Positions 40,704 through 50,500 of a stretch of DNA of 64,000 nucleotides are shown here, piece by piece. A model generated the notes under the pieces. The model saw only the letters and a list, made by a program, of their open reading frames with translations. It was not told where the DNA came from and searched no databases. Source of the DNA: Deltaproteobacteria bacterium (GTDB lineage Bacteria; Myxococcota_A; UBA796; GCA-2862545); NCBI GenBank assembly GCA_006226595.1, contig SBGP01000066.1:1-64000 (forward strand), in the 5' to 3' direction. How positions within the stretch are numbered: the stretch's first letter is position 1; each line of letters begins with the position of its first letter. A program made the translations under genes and the position numbers.

Positions 40704-41357
40704 TCAGGTCCCGCGTGCGAGCGCGTACAGGCTGGTGACCTCGTCGGCCTGCTCGTCGTGTGCCACGACGTCACAAGGGCCGGCCTCCGCCCGCAGAACC
40801 ACCAGGCTCCGGCGCCGACCGATGCGCCAGATCTCGCGCGCGTGCAGGCCCGAACCCGCGACTTCTGCCTCGCGCTCCCGAGGGACGACGAAGCACGCGC
40901 GTCCGCCGGGGCGCAGGTGGCGTGCGGCGCAGGCGACGAACGCATCGAGCGTGGCGGTGGACTCCGTACGCGCCGCGGCCTTCAGGGGGTCGGGCGCGAC
41001 GGGACCGCTGCCGGCCGGGAAGTAGGGCGGGTTGCAGGTGATCAAGTCGACGGGCGCGACCTCGAGCACACCGACGTCCGCGACGCGAAGGCTCGGGGGC
41101 GTCTCGCTCTCGGCGAGGCTGCGCGACCACATGGGTCGCCACTCCTCGCGCAGGTCGACCCCGAGAGTCTCGACCCCGGCACGTGCGAGCAGGAACGCGA
41201 CCACACCGGAGCCGGTACCCAGATCGAGCGCGCTCGCCGCCGGCTCGGACAGCGCCAGTCCGGCGAGCCAGAAGGCATCGGCGCTGTAGCGAAAGCCGCG
41301 GGCGGGCTGGTACACGACCACGCCCGGCGCCGGGGTCTCGCGCGTCGCGTCGGTCAC
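40704..41357 (-). CDS. TrmN6-like N6-adenine methyltransferase
   Basis: A 217-residue SAM-dependent methyltransferase resembling TrmN6/YfiC, which methylates A37 of tRNA1(Val). The N-terminal YQPARGFRYSADAFWLA motif, SAM-binding LDLGTGSGVVAFLLA and the catalytic CNPPYFP all match. The C-terminal half is short but in range for the family. GTG at 41357 overlaps the purD stop (GTGA), so it is co-translated with purine synthesis genes. Alternative RNA or protein substrates are possible within the NPPY methyltransferases. Confidence 0.78.
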   Translation of the reverse strand: MTDATRETPAPGVVVYQPARGFRYSADAFWLAGLALSEPAASALDLGTGSGVVAFLLARAGVETLGVDLREEWRPMWSRSLAESETPPSLRVADVGVLEVAPVDLITCNPPYFPAGSGPVAPDPLKAAARTESTATLDAFVACAARHLRPGGRACFVVPREREAEVAGSGLHAREIWRIGRRRSLVVLRAEAGPCDVVAHDEQADEVTSLYALARGT

Positions 41358-42613
41358 AGGGCCTGGTGCGCGATGTCCGTGCGGTGCTGGCTGCCCTCGA
41401 AGGACCAGGCTTCGACTCCGGCGTACGCCTTGTCGCGGGCCTCGGCGACGGACGACGCCCGAGCCGTGACGCCGAGCACCCGGCCTCCGTTCGTGCGCAG
41501 CACTCCGGCCTCGTCGCGGCGGGTTCCCGCGTGGAACACGGTCACGCCGTCGGGCACCTCGCCCTCGGGAATGGCCACGCCCTTGGTGCTCGTCTCGGGG
41601 TAGCCCGCGGAGGCGAGCACCACGCACAGCGCAACCTCGTCGGCGAAGGCCGGCTGACCGTCGGGCAGCTCGCCGCTGGCGGCGCCGTACAGCCAGGGGA
41701 GCACGTCCTCGTCCCACAGGCTCATCAGCGGCTGGGTCTCGGGGTCGCCGAAGCGCACGTTGAACTCGAGCACGCGCGCGCCTTCGGGCGTCATCATGAT
41801 GCCGGCGAAGAGCACGCCGCGGAACGGCATGCCGCGCCGGGCCATCTCGGCAACGACAGGGCGGTGCACGCGCTCGAGGATCTCCTCCACCTGGTCGCGG
41901 TCGAGCAGGGGACACGGCACGTAGGCACCCATGCCGCCCGTGTTCGGGCCCTGGTCGCCATCGAAGATGCGCTTGTGGTCCTGGGCCGAGGGCAGTCCGA
42001 CGACCGACTCGCCGTCGGAGAGGCCGAACACGCTGACCTCGGGGCCGCTCATCAGGTCCTCGAGCACGAGGAAGCGTGCGGCCTCGCCAAAGCGACCCGA
42101 CCACGCCTCGTCGAGGGCGGCGAGCGCCTCGTCGGCGGTGACACACACGAACACGCCCTTGCCGGCGGCGAGACCGTCGACCTTGACCGCGACGCGACCT
42201 TCGGCGCATCGCGCCTTCGCCGCCTGGACGTCGGCGGGATCATCGCGGTCCACCCGCAGGAAGCCCGCGGTGGGCACGCCCGCGGCATCCATGATCTCCT
42301 TGGCGAAGGCCTTGGAGGTCTCGAGTCGCGCGGCCGCGGCCTGTGGTCCGAAGGTCGGGATGCCGGCGGCGATCAGCGCGTCGGCGAGGCCGTCGGCGAG
42401 CGGTGCCTCGGGGCCGACGACGACGAGATCGACGTGGTTGGCCTTCGCCACGGCCACGGTCTCGTCGACCGTGGACGCCGCGGCGAGCGTCGCGCTTGCC
42501 GGAAAGCCCGGGTTGACGTGGGTCACGTACAGCGCGGAGAGGGTGGGGGACTGCGCGATGCGCCACGCGAGCGCGTGCTCGCGACCGCCGCCACCGACGA
42601 GAAGGACGTTCAT
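41354..42613 (-). CDS. purD: phosphoribosylamine-glycine ligase
   Basis: A 419-residue ATP-grasp ligase that joins glycine to phosphoribosylamine, the second step of purine synthesis. Visible marks are the N-terminal VLLVGGGGREHALAW, the linker HVDLVVVGPEAPL, the ATP-grasp core FAKEIMDAAGVPTAGF and KVDGLAAGKGVFV, DHKRIFDGDQGPNTGGMGA, and FNVRFGDPETQPLM. Length is standard. ATG at 42613 lies 10 bases after purH. The standard chemistry is expected. Confidence 0.97.
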   Translation of the reverse strand: MNVLLVGGGGREHALAWRIAQSPTLSALYVTHVNPGFPASATLAAASTVDETVAVAKANHVDLVVVGPEAPLADGLADALIAAGIPTFGPQAAAARLETSKAFAKEIMDAAGVPTAGFLRVDRDDPADVQAAKARCAEGRVAVKVDGLAAGKGVFVCVTADEALAALDEAWSGRFGEAARFLVLEDLMSGPEVSVFGLSDGESVVGLPSAQDHKRIFDGDQGPNTGGMGAYVPCPLLDRDQVEEILERVHRPVVAEMARRGMPFRGVLFAGIMMTPEGARVLEFNVRFGDPETQPLMSLWDEDVLPWLYGAASGELPDGQPAFADEVALCVVLASAGYPETSTKGVAIPEGEVPDGVTVFHAGTRRDEAGVLRTNGGRVLGVTARASSVAEARDKAYAGVEAWSFEGSQHRTDIAHQAL

Positions 42614-42623
42614 GGGGCGACCT

Positions 42624-44171
42624 CTAGTGACGGAAGTGGCGGTGACCGGTGAGCACCATGGCGATGCCCGCCTCGTTGGCCGCGGCCACGACCTCGTCGT
42701 CGCGGATGCTGCCGCCGGGCTGGATGACCGCGGTCACGCCGGCGTCGATGGCGGCCTTGATGCCGTCGGCGAACGGGAAGAACGCGTCGGAGGCGAGCAC
42801 GGAGCCCGCGACCTCCATCGTCGCCTTGCGGATCGCGAGGTGAACGCTGTCGACGCGGCTCATCTGGCCAGCACCCACGCCGTTGAGACGGCAGCCGTCC
42901 TCGAGCGAGCGCGCGAGCACGATGGCGTTGGATTTCACCGCGCGGCAGGCGTGCCAGGCGAACTTGAGGGCGCGCGCCTCGTCCTCGGTGGGCTGGCGCT
43001 CGGTGGCGACGTTCCACTCGTAGTCGCAGTTCACGTCCCAGTCCTGGAGCAGCCAGCCGCCCTGGACCCGGCGGGCGTCCATGCCCGGGGGCACGCTGTC
43101 GAGCCAGTCGCCGGGAAGCTCGAGCACGCGCAGGTTCTGGCGGGTGGACAGGCGCTCGAGGCTGATCTCGTCGAAGCCGGGAGCGGCGAGCACCTCGAAG
43201 AAGGTCTTCGAGGTCTTGATGGCGCGCACGGTGGCGGGGTCGACCGGGCGGTTGAACACCACGATGCCGCCGTAGGCGCTGACGGGGTCACCGGCCAGGG
43301 CGCGCTCGAAGGCGACGGGCAGCTCGGTGGCGGTGGCCATGCCGGCGGGGTTCATGTGCTTGATGATCGCGCAGGCGGGCTCGGTGTACTCGAACACTGC
43401 GCGCAGGGCGCCGTCGAGGTCCGCGAGGTTGTTGAACGACAGCTCCTTGCCCTGGTGCTGCACGGCGCGGGCGAGGCTGCGACCGCGCGGGTCCGGGTCC
43501 GCGTAGAACGCTGCGGTCTGGTGCGGGTTCTCGCCGTAGCGGAGGTCCTGCACCTTCTTCAGGCCGGCGGAGCCCTCCTCGAACAGCGGCGGGAGCTCGG
43601 CGTTGCGGGCGAGCCAGTCGCTGATCACCGCGTCGTAGCGGGCAGTGTGACGGAAGGCCTTCACTGCGAGCTCGGTGCGAAGGGCGTGATCGGTGCCACC
43701 GCCGGCAATCGCCTCGGCGACGCGCCCGTAGTCCGAGGGGTCGGTGACGATGGTCACGTACTTGTGGTTCTTGGCGCTCGCCCGGACCATGGTCGGGCCG
43801 CCGATGTCGATGTTCTCGACCGCGTCGGCGAGCGTGGCGCCACCCTCGATGGTCTTCTCGAAGGGGTAGAGGTTCACCGCGACGACGTCGATCCACTCGA
43901 TGTCGTTGATCTCGGCCTCGGCCGCATGCACGTCGCGGTCTCCGAGGATGCCGCCGTGGATGCGCGGGTGGAGCGTCTTCACGCGGCCGTTGAAGATCTC
44001 GGGGGCGCCGGTGTGGGCGCTGACCTTGGTGACCGGCAGGCCCGCCTCGGTGAGCACCTTGGCCGTGCCTCCGGTGGAGAGCAGGGTGTAGCCGGCGTCG
44101 ACCAGGGCCTTGCCGAAGTCGGCGAGCCCGGTCTTGTCCGAGGTGGAGAGCAGGGCGAAGCGAGCGGTCAC
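42624..44171 (-). CDS. purH: bifunctional AICAR transformylase/IMP cyclohydrolase
   Basis: A 515-residue bifunctional enzyme for the last two purine steps. The N-terminal IMP cyclohydrolase domain shows [29 protein letters not shown] and [15 protein letters not shown]. The C-terminal transformylase domain has [12 protein letters not shown], the [10 protein letters not shown] stretch, [20 protein letters not shown], and the near-terminal [10 protein letters not shown] and [12 protein letters not shown]. Length matches the family. Upstream on the same strand is a small lipoprotein gene (35-base gap); downstream is purD. Confidence 0.97.
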   Translation of the reverse strand: MTARFALLSTSDKTGLADFGKALVDAGYTLLSTGGTAKVLTEAGLPVTKVSAHTGAPEIFNGRVKTLHPRIHGGILGDRDVHAAEAEINDIEWIDVVAVNLYPFEKTIEGGATLADAVENIDIGGPTMVRASAKNHKYVTIVTDPSDYGRVAEAIAGGGTDHALRTELAVKAFRHTARYDAVISDWLARNAELPPLFEEGSAGLKKVQDLRYGENPHQTAAFYADPDPRGRSLARAVQHQGKELSFNNLADLDGALRAVFEYTEPACAIIKHMNPAGMATATELPVAFERALAGDPVSAYGGIVVFNRPVDPATVRAIKTSKTFFEVLAAPGFDEISLERLSTRQNLRVLELPGDWLDSVPPGMDARRVQGGWLLQDWDVNCDYEWNVATERQPTEDEARALKFAWHACRAVKSNAIVLARSLEDGCRLNGVGAGQMSRVDSVHLAIRKATMEVAGSVLASDAFFPFADGIKAAIDAGVTAVIQPGGSIRDDEVVAAANEAGIAMVLTGHRHFRH

Positions 44172-44206
44172 GGAAGCCTCCTCCTCGCGCTGAAGCCCGA
44201 CGCCAC

Positions 44207-44671
44207 CTAGCTCGGCGGGTCCTCCGGGTCGGCGAGGACGCGGAAGTATGCGACCTTCACGCGCCGCGCATCCTGCACCCAGCCTTCGAGGAGCACCACA
44301 TCGCCGAAGTAGGGGTCGAGACTCCGCGCGGATGCCGGATCCAGGTAGTAGAAGACGCCACTGTTACGATCTTGAATCCCCAGTTCACCGGCATGCGACA
44401 CAAGCGGGCCGACCCACACGGGAAGCCCGTGCAGACCGTCGTGAACGCGCCAATCCTCGACGTGGATCCGACCGAGCGCCTTCTTGCCCTCGATCTCGGT
44501 GGTGTGACCCTCGAGGAAGTGCAGGGGAGCCGAGTCCTCGGCCAGCACGAGTCGCTCGACCTTGCCGTCGAGCAGGCGCAGCTCGGCGCCCGTCTCGGTG
44601 CCGTAGCAGAAGCCGGTGTGACGCACGGCGCAACCCGTGAGCAGGAGCGCGGAGAGGGAGAGGATTCGCAT
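44207..44671 (-). CDS. small lipoprotein of unknown function
   Basis: A 154-residue lipoprotein (ALLLTGCA lipobox). The mature part is beta-rich with TGAELRLLDGKVERLVLAED, a HVEDWRVHDGLHGLPVWVGP segment, and VVLLEGWVQDARRVKVAYFR, which looks like an OB- or SH3-type barrel. The family is not recognised. It is the most upstream gene of the minus-strand purine/transporter run and is divergent from the unknown plus-strand gene at 44734. Confidence 0.68.
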   Translation of the reverse strand: MRILSLSALLLTGCAVRHTGFCYGTETGAELRLLDGKVERLVLAEDSAPLHFLEGHTTEIEGKKALGRIHVEDWRVHDGLHGLPVWVGPLVSHAGELGIQDRNSGVFYYLDPASARSLDPYFGDVVLLEGWVQDARRVKVAYFRVLADPEDPPS

Positions 44672-44733
44672 GGGCGCGGGGTATCACCCGGGGCTGCGTG
44701 CGTCAGAGGGGCGTGGCGAGATAGGACAGGAAG

Positions 44734-45246
44734 ATGCAGTTCCAGCTGAAGATCCAGAGCCTCCGGCCGCGCGACGCCCGCGACGACGATGCCGTCGGCG
44801 CCCAGCTCGTGGCGGCGGTCCAGCGCGCGATGGCGCGCGGCGTGCCCCCTTCGGCGGCGGTCAGCGTCCGCGACGAGCGCATCGACATCTTCCTCGGTGG
44901 GGACGTGAAGCAGGCGGCGGTGCCGCTGAACCTGTTTCTTGCGAGCCTCACCCGGGCCGAGGCTCCTGGCGGCGAGCTCCACTGCGTCGGACTCATCGGT
45001 GCGCTCACCCATCGGGGCAGCGAGGTGCAGCAGGCGACGGTGTACCTGGAGTGGGCGGACTGCCGGTGGTGGTTGTGGCGAGGGCTGATCGGCACGGACG
45101 GCAAGCTCCGCGACGGCACCGAGTCGCTGCTGCGCGCAGTGGACGGCGACACCAAGCCCATGCTGATCGGCGGCTGGTGGAGCCTCGGGCGGCGCTCGCA
45201 GCTGTCCGCACGCTTCGACCCCCACGCACCGAACCGGGTTCACTGA
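44734..45246 (+). CDS. hypothetical cytosolic protein
   Basis: A 170-residue protein without signal peptide or membrane segment and without a recognised domain. It begins MQFQLKIQSLRPRD and contains a basic/acidic first half (AVQRAMARGVPPSAAVSVRD), VDIFLGGDV-like strands, and a Trp-rich segment YLEWADCRWWLWRG. The start ATG follows AGGACAGGAAG. It is preceded by the divergent lipoprotein gene and followed by the MopE-fibrinogen gene on the same strand. Codon use resembles its neighbours. Confidence 0.55.
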   Translation: MQFQLKIQSLRPRDARDDDAVGAQLVAAVQRAMARGVPPSAAVSVRDERIDIFLGGDVKQAAVPLNLFLASLTRAEAPGGELHCVGLIGALTHRGSEVQQATVYLEWADCRWWLWRGLIGTDGKLRDGTESLLRAVDGDTKPMLIGGWWSLGRRSQLSARFDPHAPNRVH

Positions 45247-45318
45247 CAGGCGGCGGCCACGTGGCGCGCGGCGATGGGGGGTCGCGACGTGTATGCTCCC
45301 CGTGATGGGAGATCCCGC

Positions 45319-47487
45319 ATGCCGCGTCCGGCCTGTACAGCCTTTCTCGTACCGCTTGTCCTCTTCGCTTGCGGAGCCCCTGATCGCTCCGTTGATGCCT
45401 ACGCCGACCCGGTCTCCGTCGACCTGGGGTCGCTGCCCGTCGATGGCGGGGTGCTCACCTTCGAGGTGACCATCGCCAACACGGGCACCGGGGATGGCGA
45501 GATCGCGGATCTGCGCCTCATGGGCGACGATCTGACCTATGTGGCCCTCCCCGAGGACCTGGTCCTGCCGATTGCCGTGCCCGCGGGCGAGGTCACGCGG
45601 GTGCCGCTGACCGTCACTGCGCTCGACCAGCTGCCCGCCGGCTACTTCGAGCAGGCCATGAGCCTCGAAGTGGTCATGGACAGCACGTGGGCCTCCGGCG
45701 GATGCAACGGCAGCGCGCCGGCGACCGACCAGCTCTCGGTCCCGATTACCTTTGCCGTGCCCGACGGTTGCGACGCCGATGACGACGGCTTCCGCAGCAC
45801 GCTGTGTGGCGGCAACGACTGCGACGACACCCTCGCGTCCGTGTACCCGGGTGCGCCCGAGGTGTGCGACTTCGAGGACAACAACTGCGACGGTTCCGTC
45901 GATGGCGCCGACGCGATCGACGCGAGCGAGTGGTTCGCGGACGGCGACGGCGATGGCTATGGCACGGGGGCCGCCACTCTGTCCTGCCTGGCTCCGGGGC
46001 CGGCATTCGCCGCGGCGGATGGCGACTGCGACGACACGGACGCCAGTGTGTCGCCAGGCGCGCGCGAAGTGTGCAACGACATCGACGACGACTGCGACGA
46101 GCTCGTCGACGACCGCGACCCCACCGTCGACCTGTCCACGGGCTCCACGTTCTTCGCGGACCGCGACGGCGACACCTACGGCGACCCGGCCTCGACGCGG
46201 ATCGCCTGCGACGCGCCCGTCGGTTTCGTGGCGCGGACCGGCGACTGCGACGACGGCAAGACCTACGTGAACGCCGGCGCCGACGAGAGCTGCGAGGCGG
46301 TGGCGGGGCAGGCCCTCGACGAGGACTGCGACGGCCGTACCGACGAGTCGACCGCGACCGACGCGCCACTGTGGTACGCGGATCGCGACGGCGACGACTA
46401 CGGTGACGCCACCAGCCGGCAGCGTGCGTGCGCCCGTCCCAACGGCTTCGTCGGCAACGCCGGCGACTGCAACGACGGCAGCACCGACATCCACCCGGGC
46501 GTGCCCGAGCAGTGCGATGGCGTCAACCAGGACTGCGACGGCAGCATCGACGAGGAAGCGGGCTCGTTCTACTACCCGGACCGCGATGGTGACGGCTACG
46601 GCGACATGACCCAGGGCGTGCAGTCCTGCGATCCGGTGCCGAACCACACGACCATCGGGGGCGACTGCAACGACCGGAGCTTCCTGCACAACCCCGAGCA
46701 GCCCGACACCTGCGCGGATCTCGAGGACTACAACTGTGACGGCGAGCCGGAGGACGGCTGCTCTTCCTGCGAGGAGCTGCTTGCCGACGGCGTGGCGAGC
46801 GCCGACGGCATCTACACGCTCGACGTCGACAGCAACGGCGACGGTACCGCCGACGGCACCCTCGACGCCTACTGTGACATGAGCACCGATGGCGGTGGGT
46901 GGACGCTGATCCAGCGCACCCTGTGGGACTGGGCCGACAACTCCGCGATGGTCACCGGCTTCGACAGCTGGGCCAACGTCGAGGTCAACGGTCCCGACGG
47001 AGATCAGTCCTACCGCATGCCGGGACGCCTGCTTCCCGTGATGGGGCCCGGCGGCGAGATGATGGTCATGCATCGCGCGCGGACCACGGCCGGCGGACGC
47101 TGCCAGCCGATGTACTACACGGCCACGGGTGGCAGCTTCACGGTGGACGCGGCCGCGAAGACCGCGTCGCTGGGCAACCTCTCGTCGCCGGCGATTCTCG
47201 CGTACACCAACCTGACGACCGCGGACAGCGGCTCCTCCTCGCAGTGCATCGATCGCGGTGGCGTGCCGGGCTTCTACCAGTCCTGCTGCAAGACCTGCCC
47301 GAGCTTCCAGGGCCCGTCGACGAACCTGTATTGGACCGACGAGCCACATCCGATGGCGAACTACCTCGACGACACGCCCGACATCTTCGGAAACGTGCTC
47401 TCCGACCGCTGCATCCAGACCCCGCTCGAGGCCGACAACAGCTCGGGATACTGGGGCATCGACACCATGGAGTTCTACGTGCGCTGA
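45319..47487 (+). CDS. lipoprotein with MopE-like metal-binding repeats and fibrinogen-like domain
   Basis: A 722-residue lipoprotein (LVLFACG lipobox). An N-terminal Ig-like module (about 25-135) is followed by five MopE-type Asp/Cys repeats, each combining GDCDDxxxxVxPGxxE, CDxxxxNCDGxxD and YADRDGDxYGD patterns. These resemble Methylococcus MopE and related calcium/copper-binding surface repeats. From about residue 490, a fibrinogen C-terminal-like domain begins with SCEELLADGVASADGIY and CDMSTDGGGWTLIQ, a eukaryote-like carbohydrate- or glycan-binding fold. ATG at 45319 follows GGGAG and begins the signal peptide. It is probably a surface adhesin or metal-dependent lectin; the ligand is unknown. 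Confidence 0.85.
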   Translation: MPRPACTAFLVPLVLFACGAPDRSVDAYADPVSVDLGSLPVDGGVLTFEVTIANTGTGDGEIADLRLMGDDLTYVALPEDLVLPIAVPAGEVTRVPLTVTALDQLPAGYFEQAMSLEVVMDSTWASGGCNGSAPATDQLSVPITFAVPDGCDADDDGFRSTLCGGNDCDDTLASVYPGAPEVCDFEDNNCDGSVDGADAIDASEWFADGDGDGYGTGAATLSCLAPGPAFAAADGDCDDTDASVSPGAREVCNDIDDDCDELVDDRDPTVDLSTGSTFFADRDGDTYGDPASTRIACDAPVGFVARTGDCDDGKTYVNAGADESCEAVAGQALDEDCDGRTDESTATDAPLWYADRDGDDYGDATSRQRACARPNGFVGNAGDCNDGSTDIHPGVPEQCDGVNQDCDGSIDEEAGSFYYPDRDGDGYGDMTQGVQSCDPVPNHTTIGGDCNDRSFLHNPEQPDTCADLEDYNCDGEPEDGCSSCEELLADGVASADGIYTLDVDSNGDGTADGTLDAYCDMSTDGGGWTLIQRTLWDWADNSAMVTGFDSWANVEVNGPDGDQSYRMPGRLLPVMGPGGEMMVMHRARTTAGGRCQPMYYTATGGSFTVDAAAKTASLGNLSSPAILAYTNLTTADSGSSSQCIDRGGVPGFYQSCCKTCPSFQGPSTNLYWTDEPHPMANYLDDTPDIFGNVLSDRCIQTPLEADNSSGYWGIDTMEFYVR

Positions 47488-47547
47488 CGCCGGTGGCCCG
47501 AGCGCAGCCCGGCGGATAGAGGCTGCGTTCCCCAGCGGAGGATACGC

Positions 47548-50500
47548 ATGTTCGAGCGCCTGAAGTCTCCTGTCGACCTGGAAGAGGAAGTCCTCGAGTT
47601 CTGGGAGAAGGAGCGAATCTTCGAGCGCAGCATCGAGCAGGCCAAGGACCGGCCTCCGTTCGTGTTCTTCGAGGGTCCGCCGACCGCCAATGGCACGCCG
47701 CACAACGGCCACGTGCTCACCCGCGTGATCAAGGACGTGTACCCGCGCTACCGCACGATGCGCGGCTACCGCGTCGACCGTCGCGCCGGCTGGGACACCC
47801 ATGGACTTCCGGTCGAGGTCGAGGTCGAGAAGGCGCTCGACATCCACGGCAAGGAAGCCATCGAGGCCTACGGACTCGAGCAGTTCTCCCGGAAGTGCAT
47901 CGACAGCGTGTTCACCTACATCGGTGAGTGGGAGCGCCTCACGAAGCAGATCGGCTTCTGGGTCGATCTCGACGACGCGTACGTGACCTTCCACCGCCAC
48001 TACGTCGAGAGTGTGTGGTGGGCGCTGGCCCGCCTGTTCGAGAAGGGCCTGCTGTACCAGGGCCACAAGGTCGTGTGGTGGTGGCCGCAGGGCGGAACCA
48101 CGCTCTCCGCCGGCGAGGTCGGCATGGGCTACAAGACCGTCGACGACCCGGCGGTCACCGTGCGCTTCCGCGACGCCGAGGATGCCAGCGTCTCCTACCT
48201 CGCGTGGACGACGACCCCGTGGACGCTGCCGTCCAACGTGGCGCTCGCCGTTGGCGCGGACATCACCTACGCGTACTGCGCCGACCCCGAGGGCGGTACG
48301 GTGGTGCTCGCCGAGGCCCTCGCCGAGGCCTTCGGGCTCGAGGTTCAGCGCACGGTGAAGGGCAGCGAGCTCGTCGGCAAGCGCTACACGCCGCTGTACG
48401 CCTTCGAGGGCGAGCCGGCCGCGCCGGGCGAGCAGTACGTCATCGTCACTGGCGGTCACGTGACGACCAGCGCGGGCACGGGCATCGTCCACACCGCGCC
48501 TGCCTTCGGCGAGGACGACATGCTCGTCGCCAAGGAGCATGGCCTCGCGATCCTGCAGTGGATCGACCCCGCCGGGCGCTTCACGCCGAACGCCGGTGAG
48601 TTCGCGGGCATGTTCTGCAAGGAAGCCGATGTGCACGTCATCCGCGACCTGAAGGAGCGCGGGCTGATGTTCAAGCGGGACACGGTGCGCCACGAGTACC
48701 CGTTCTGCTGGCGTGCCGACAGCGACCCGCTCATCCAGTACGCGCGGCCCGCGTGGTTCATCCGCACCACCGCGAAGAACGCCGAGGCGCTCGAGAACAA
48801 CCAGGCGGTGAGCTGGCTGCCCGAGCACATCCAGGAGGGCCGCTTCGGCGACTTCCTGCGCAACAACGTCGACTGGGCCCTGTCCCGCGAGCGCTTCTGG
48901 GGCACGCCGCTCCCGATCTGGGAGTGCCCCGAGTGCGAGGCCCGCTGGGCCGCCGAGAGCACCGAGGCCATCCTCGCCAAGAACCCGGATGCGTTCTCGG
49001 ACGACGTCGACATCCACCTTCAGGTGCACAAGCCCTGGATCGACGGGGTCACCGTTCCCTGTGACTGCGGCGCTCAGATGAACCGCGTCTCCGAGGTCAT
49101 CGACTGCTGGTTCGACAGCGGGTGCATGCCCTTCGCGCAGTGGGGCTTCCCGCACAAGAACCGCGAGGAGTTCGCCCAGGCCTTCCCCGCGGACTTCATC
49201 TCCGAGGCGGTGGATCAGACGCGCGGCTGGTTCTACAGCCTGCTGATGATCTCGACCCTCGTGTTCGACGACGAGACCTGCCAGGAGTACGGCCTCGACC
49301 CCGTGGGCATGCCGCGCCCCTACAAGAACTGCATCGTGCTCGGCCACGTGTGCGACATCGACGGCCGAAAGGAGTCGAAGTCCAAGGGCAACTACACCTC
49401 GCCCGACCTCGTGCTGCGCGGGTTCACGCACCAGGTGGCGCTGCCCGACCCGCAGCTCAAGCCCGGTCAGGTGGGCCTCAAGTCCGAGCAGGTGAAGAGT
49501 CTCGACCTCGCCAAGCACGAGCTCATCCGCCTCGCGGCGGAGGGGGAGAGCGACGAGGTGTCGTGCCGCGTCGTCGCCGCCGACGTCGATCCCCGCGTGA
49601 AGGATACGGTGCACATGCACCCGGACGACCTCGCGGCCATCGGGCTTCCGCCGGAGGGTGGGCGCGTGCGGTTCACGATGCCGATCGACCCGCCGGGTGC
49701 GGATGCCTTCCGCTGGCTGTTCTGCGCATCCACGCCGCCGTGGAGCAACACGCGCCTCTCGCTGCGCGCCATCCGCGACGGGCAGCGTGAGTTCCTCATG
49801 CGCCTGCGGAACGTCGTCCAGTTCTTCAGCATCTACGCGAACATCGCCGCAGAGCAGGGGACCTTCGACCCGAAGGCCGGTGCGCCGCGGTCGCTGGACC
49901 AGCGCTCCGAGCTCGACCGGTGGATCGGGGGCCGCGTGTCGGCGACCGTCAAGTCCGTCGAGTCCTACATGGACGACTACCGTCTGTACGAGGCGGCCCG
50001 CGAGATCAGCGCCCTCGTCGACGGCCTGTCCAACTGGTACGTGCGCCGCTCGCGCGCGCGCTTCTGGGGAGAAGGCGACGACTCTCAGGATGCGCTGTGG
50101 ACCCTGTACGAGGTGCTTCGCAGCGTCACCCGGCTCATCGGGCCGTTCGTGCCATTCACCGCCGAGGCCATGTGGGGTGTGCTCGAGCGCGCGCCGTTCG
50201 GCGATGCGGTGGAGCCGTCCGTGCACCTCGCGTCCTGGCCCGAGGCTGGCGAGGTCGACGAGCAGCTCGACGCGCACATGGATCTCGTTCGCGAGATCGC
50301 CTCGCTCGGACTTTCCGCGCGCGCGGCCACCGGCATCAAGGTGCGCCAGCCGCTCGCAGCGGTGACCGTGGTGCTCGCCGACCCCAGCCAGCAGGCGGCG
50401 GTCGAGCGCCTCGCGTCGCTGATCACCGACGAACTCAACGTGCGCGAGGTTCGCTTCGCGACCGAAGCCCAGGAGTTCGTGGACTTTGCGGTCAAGCCGA

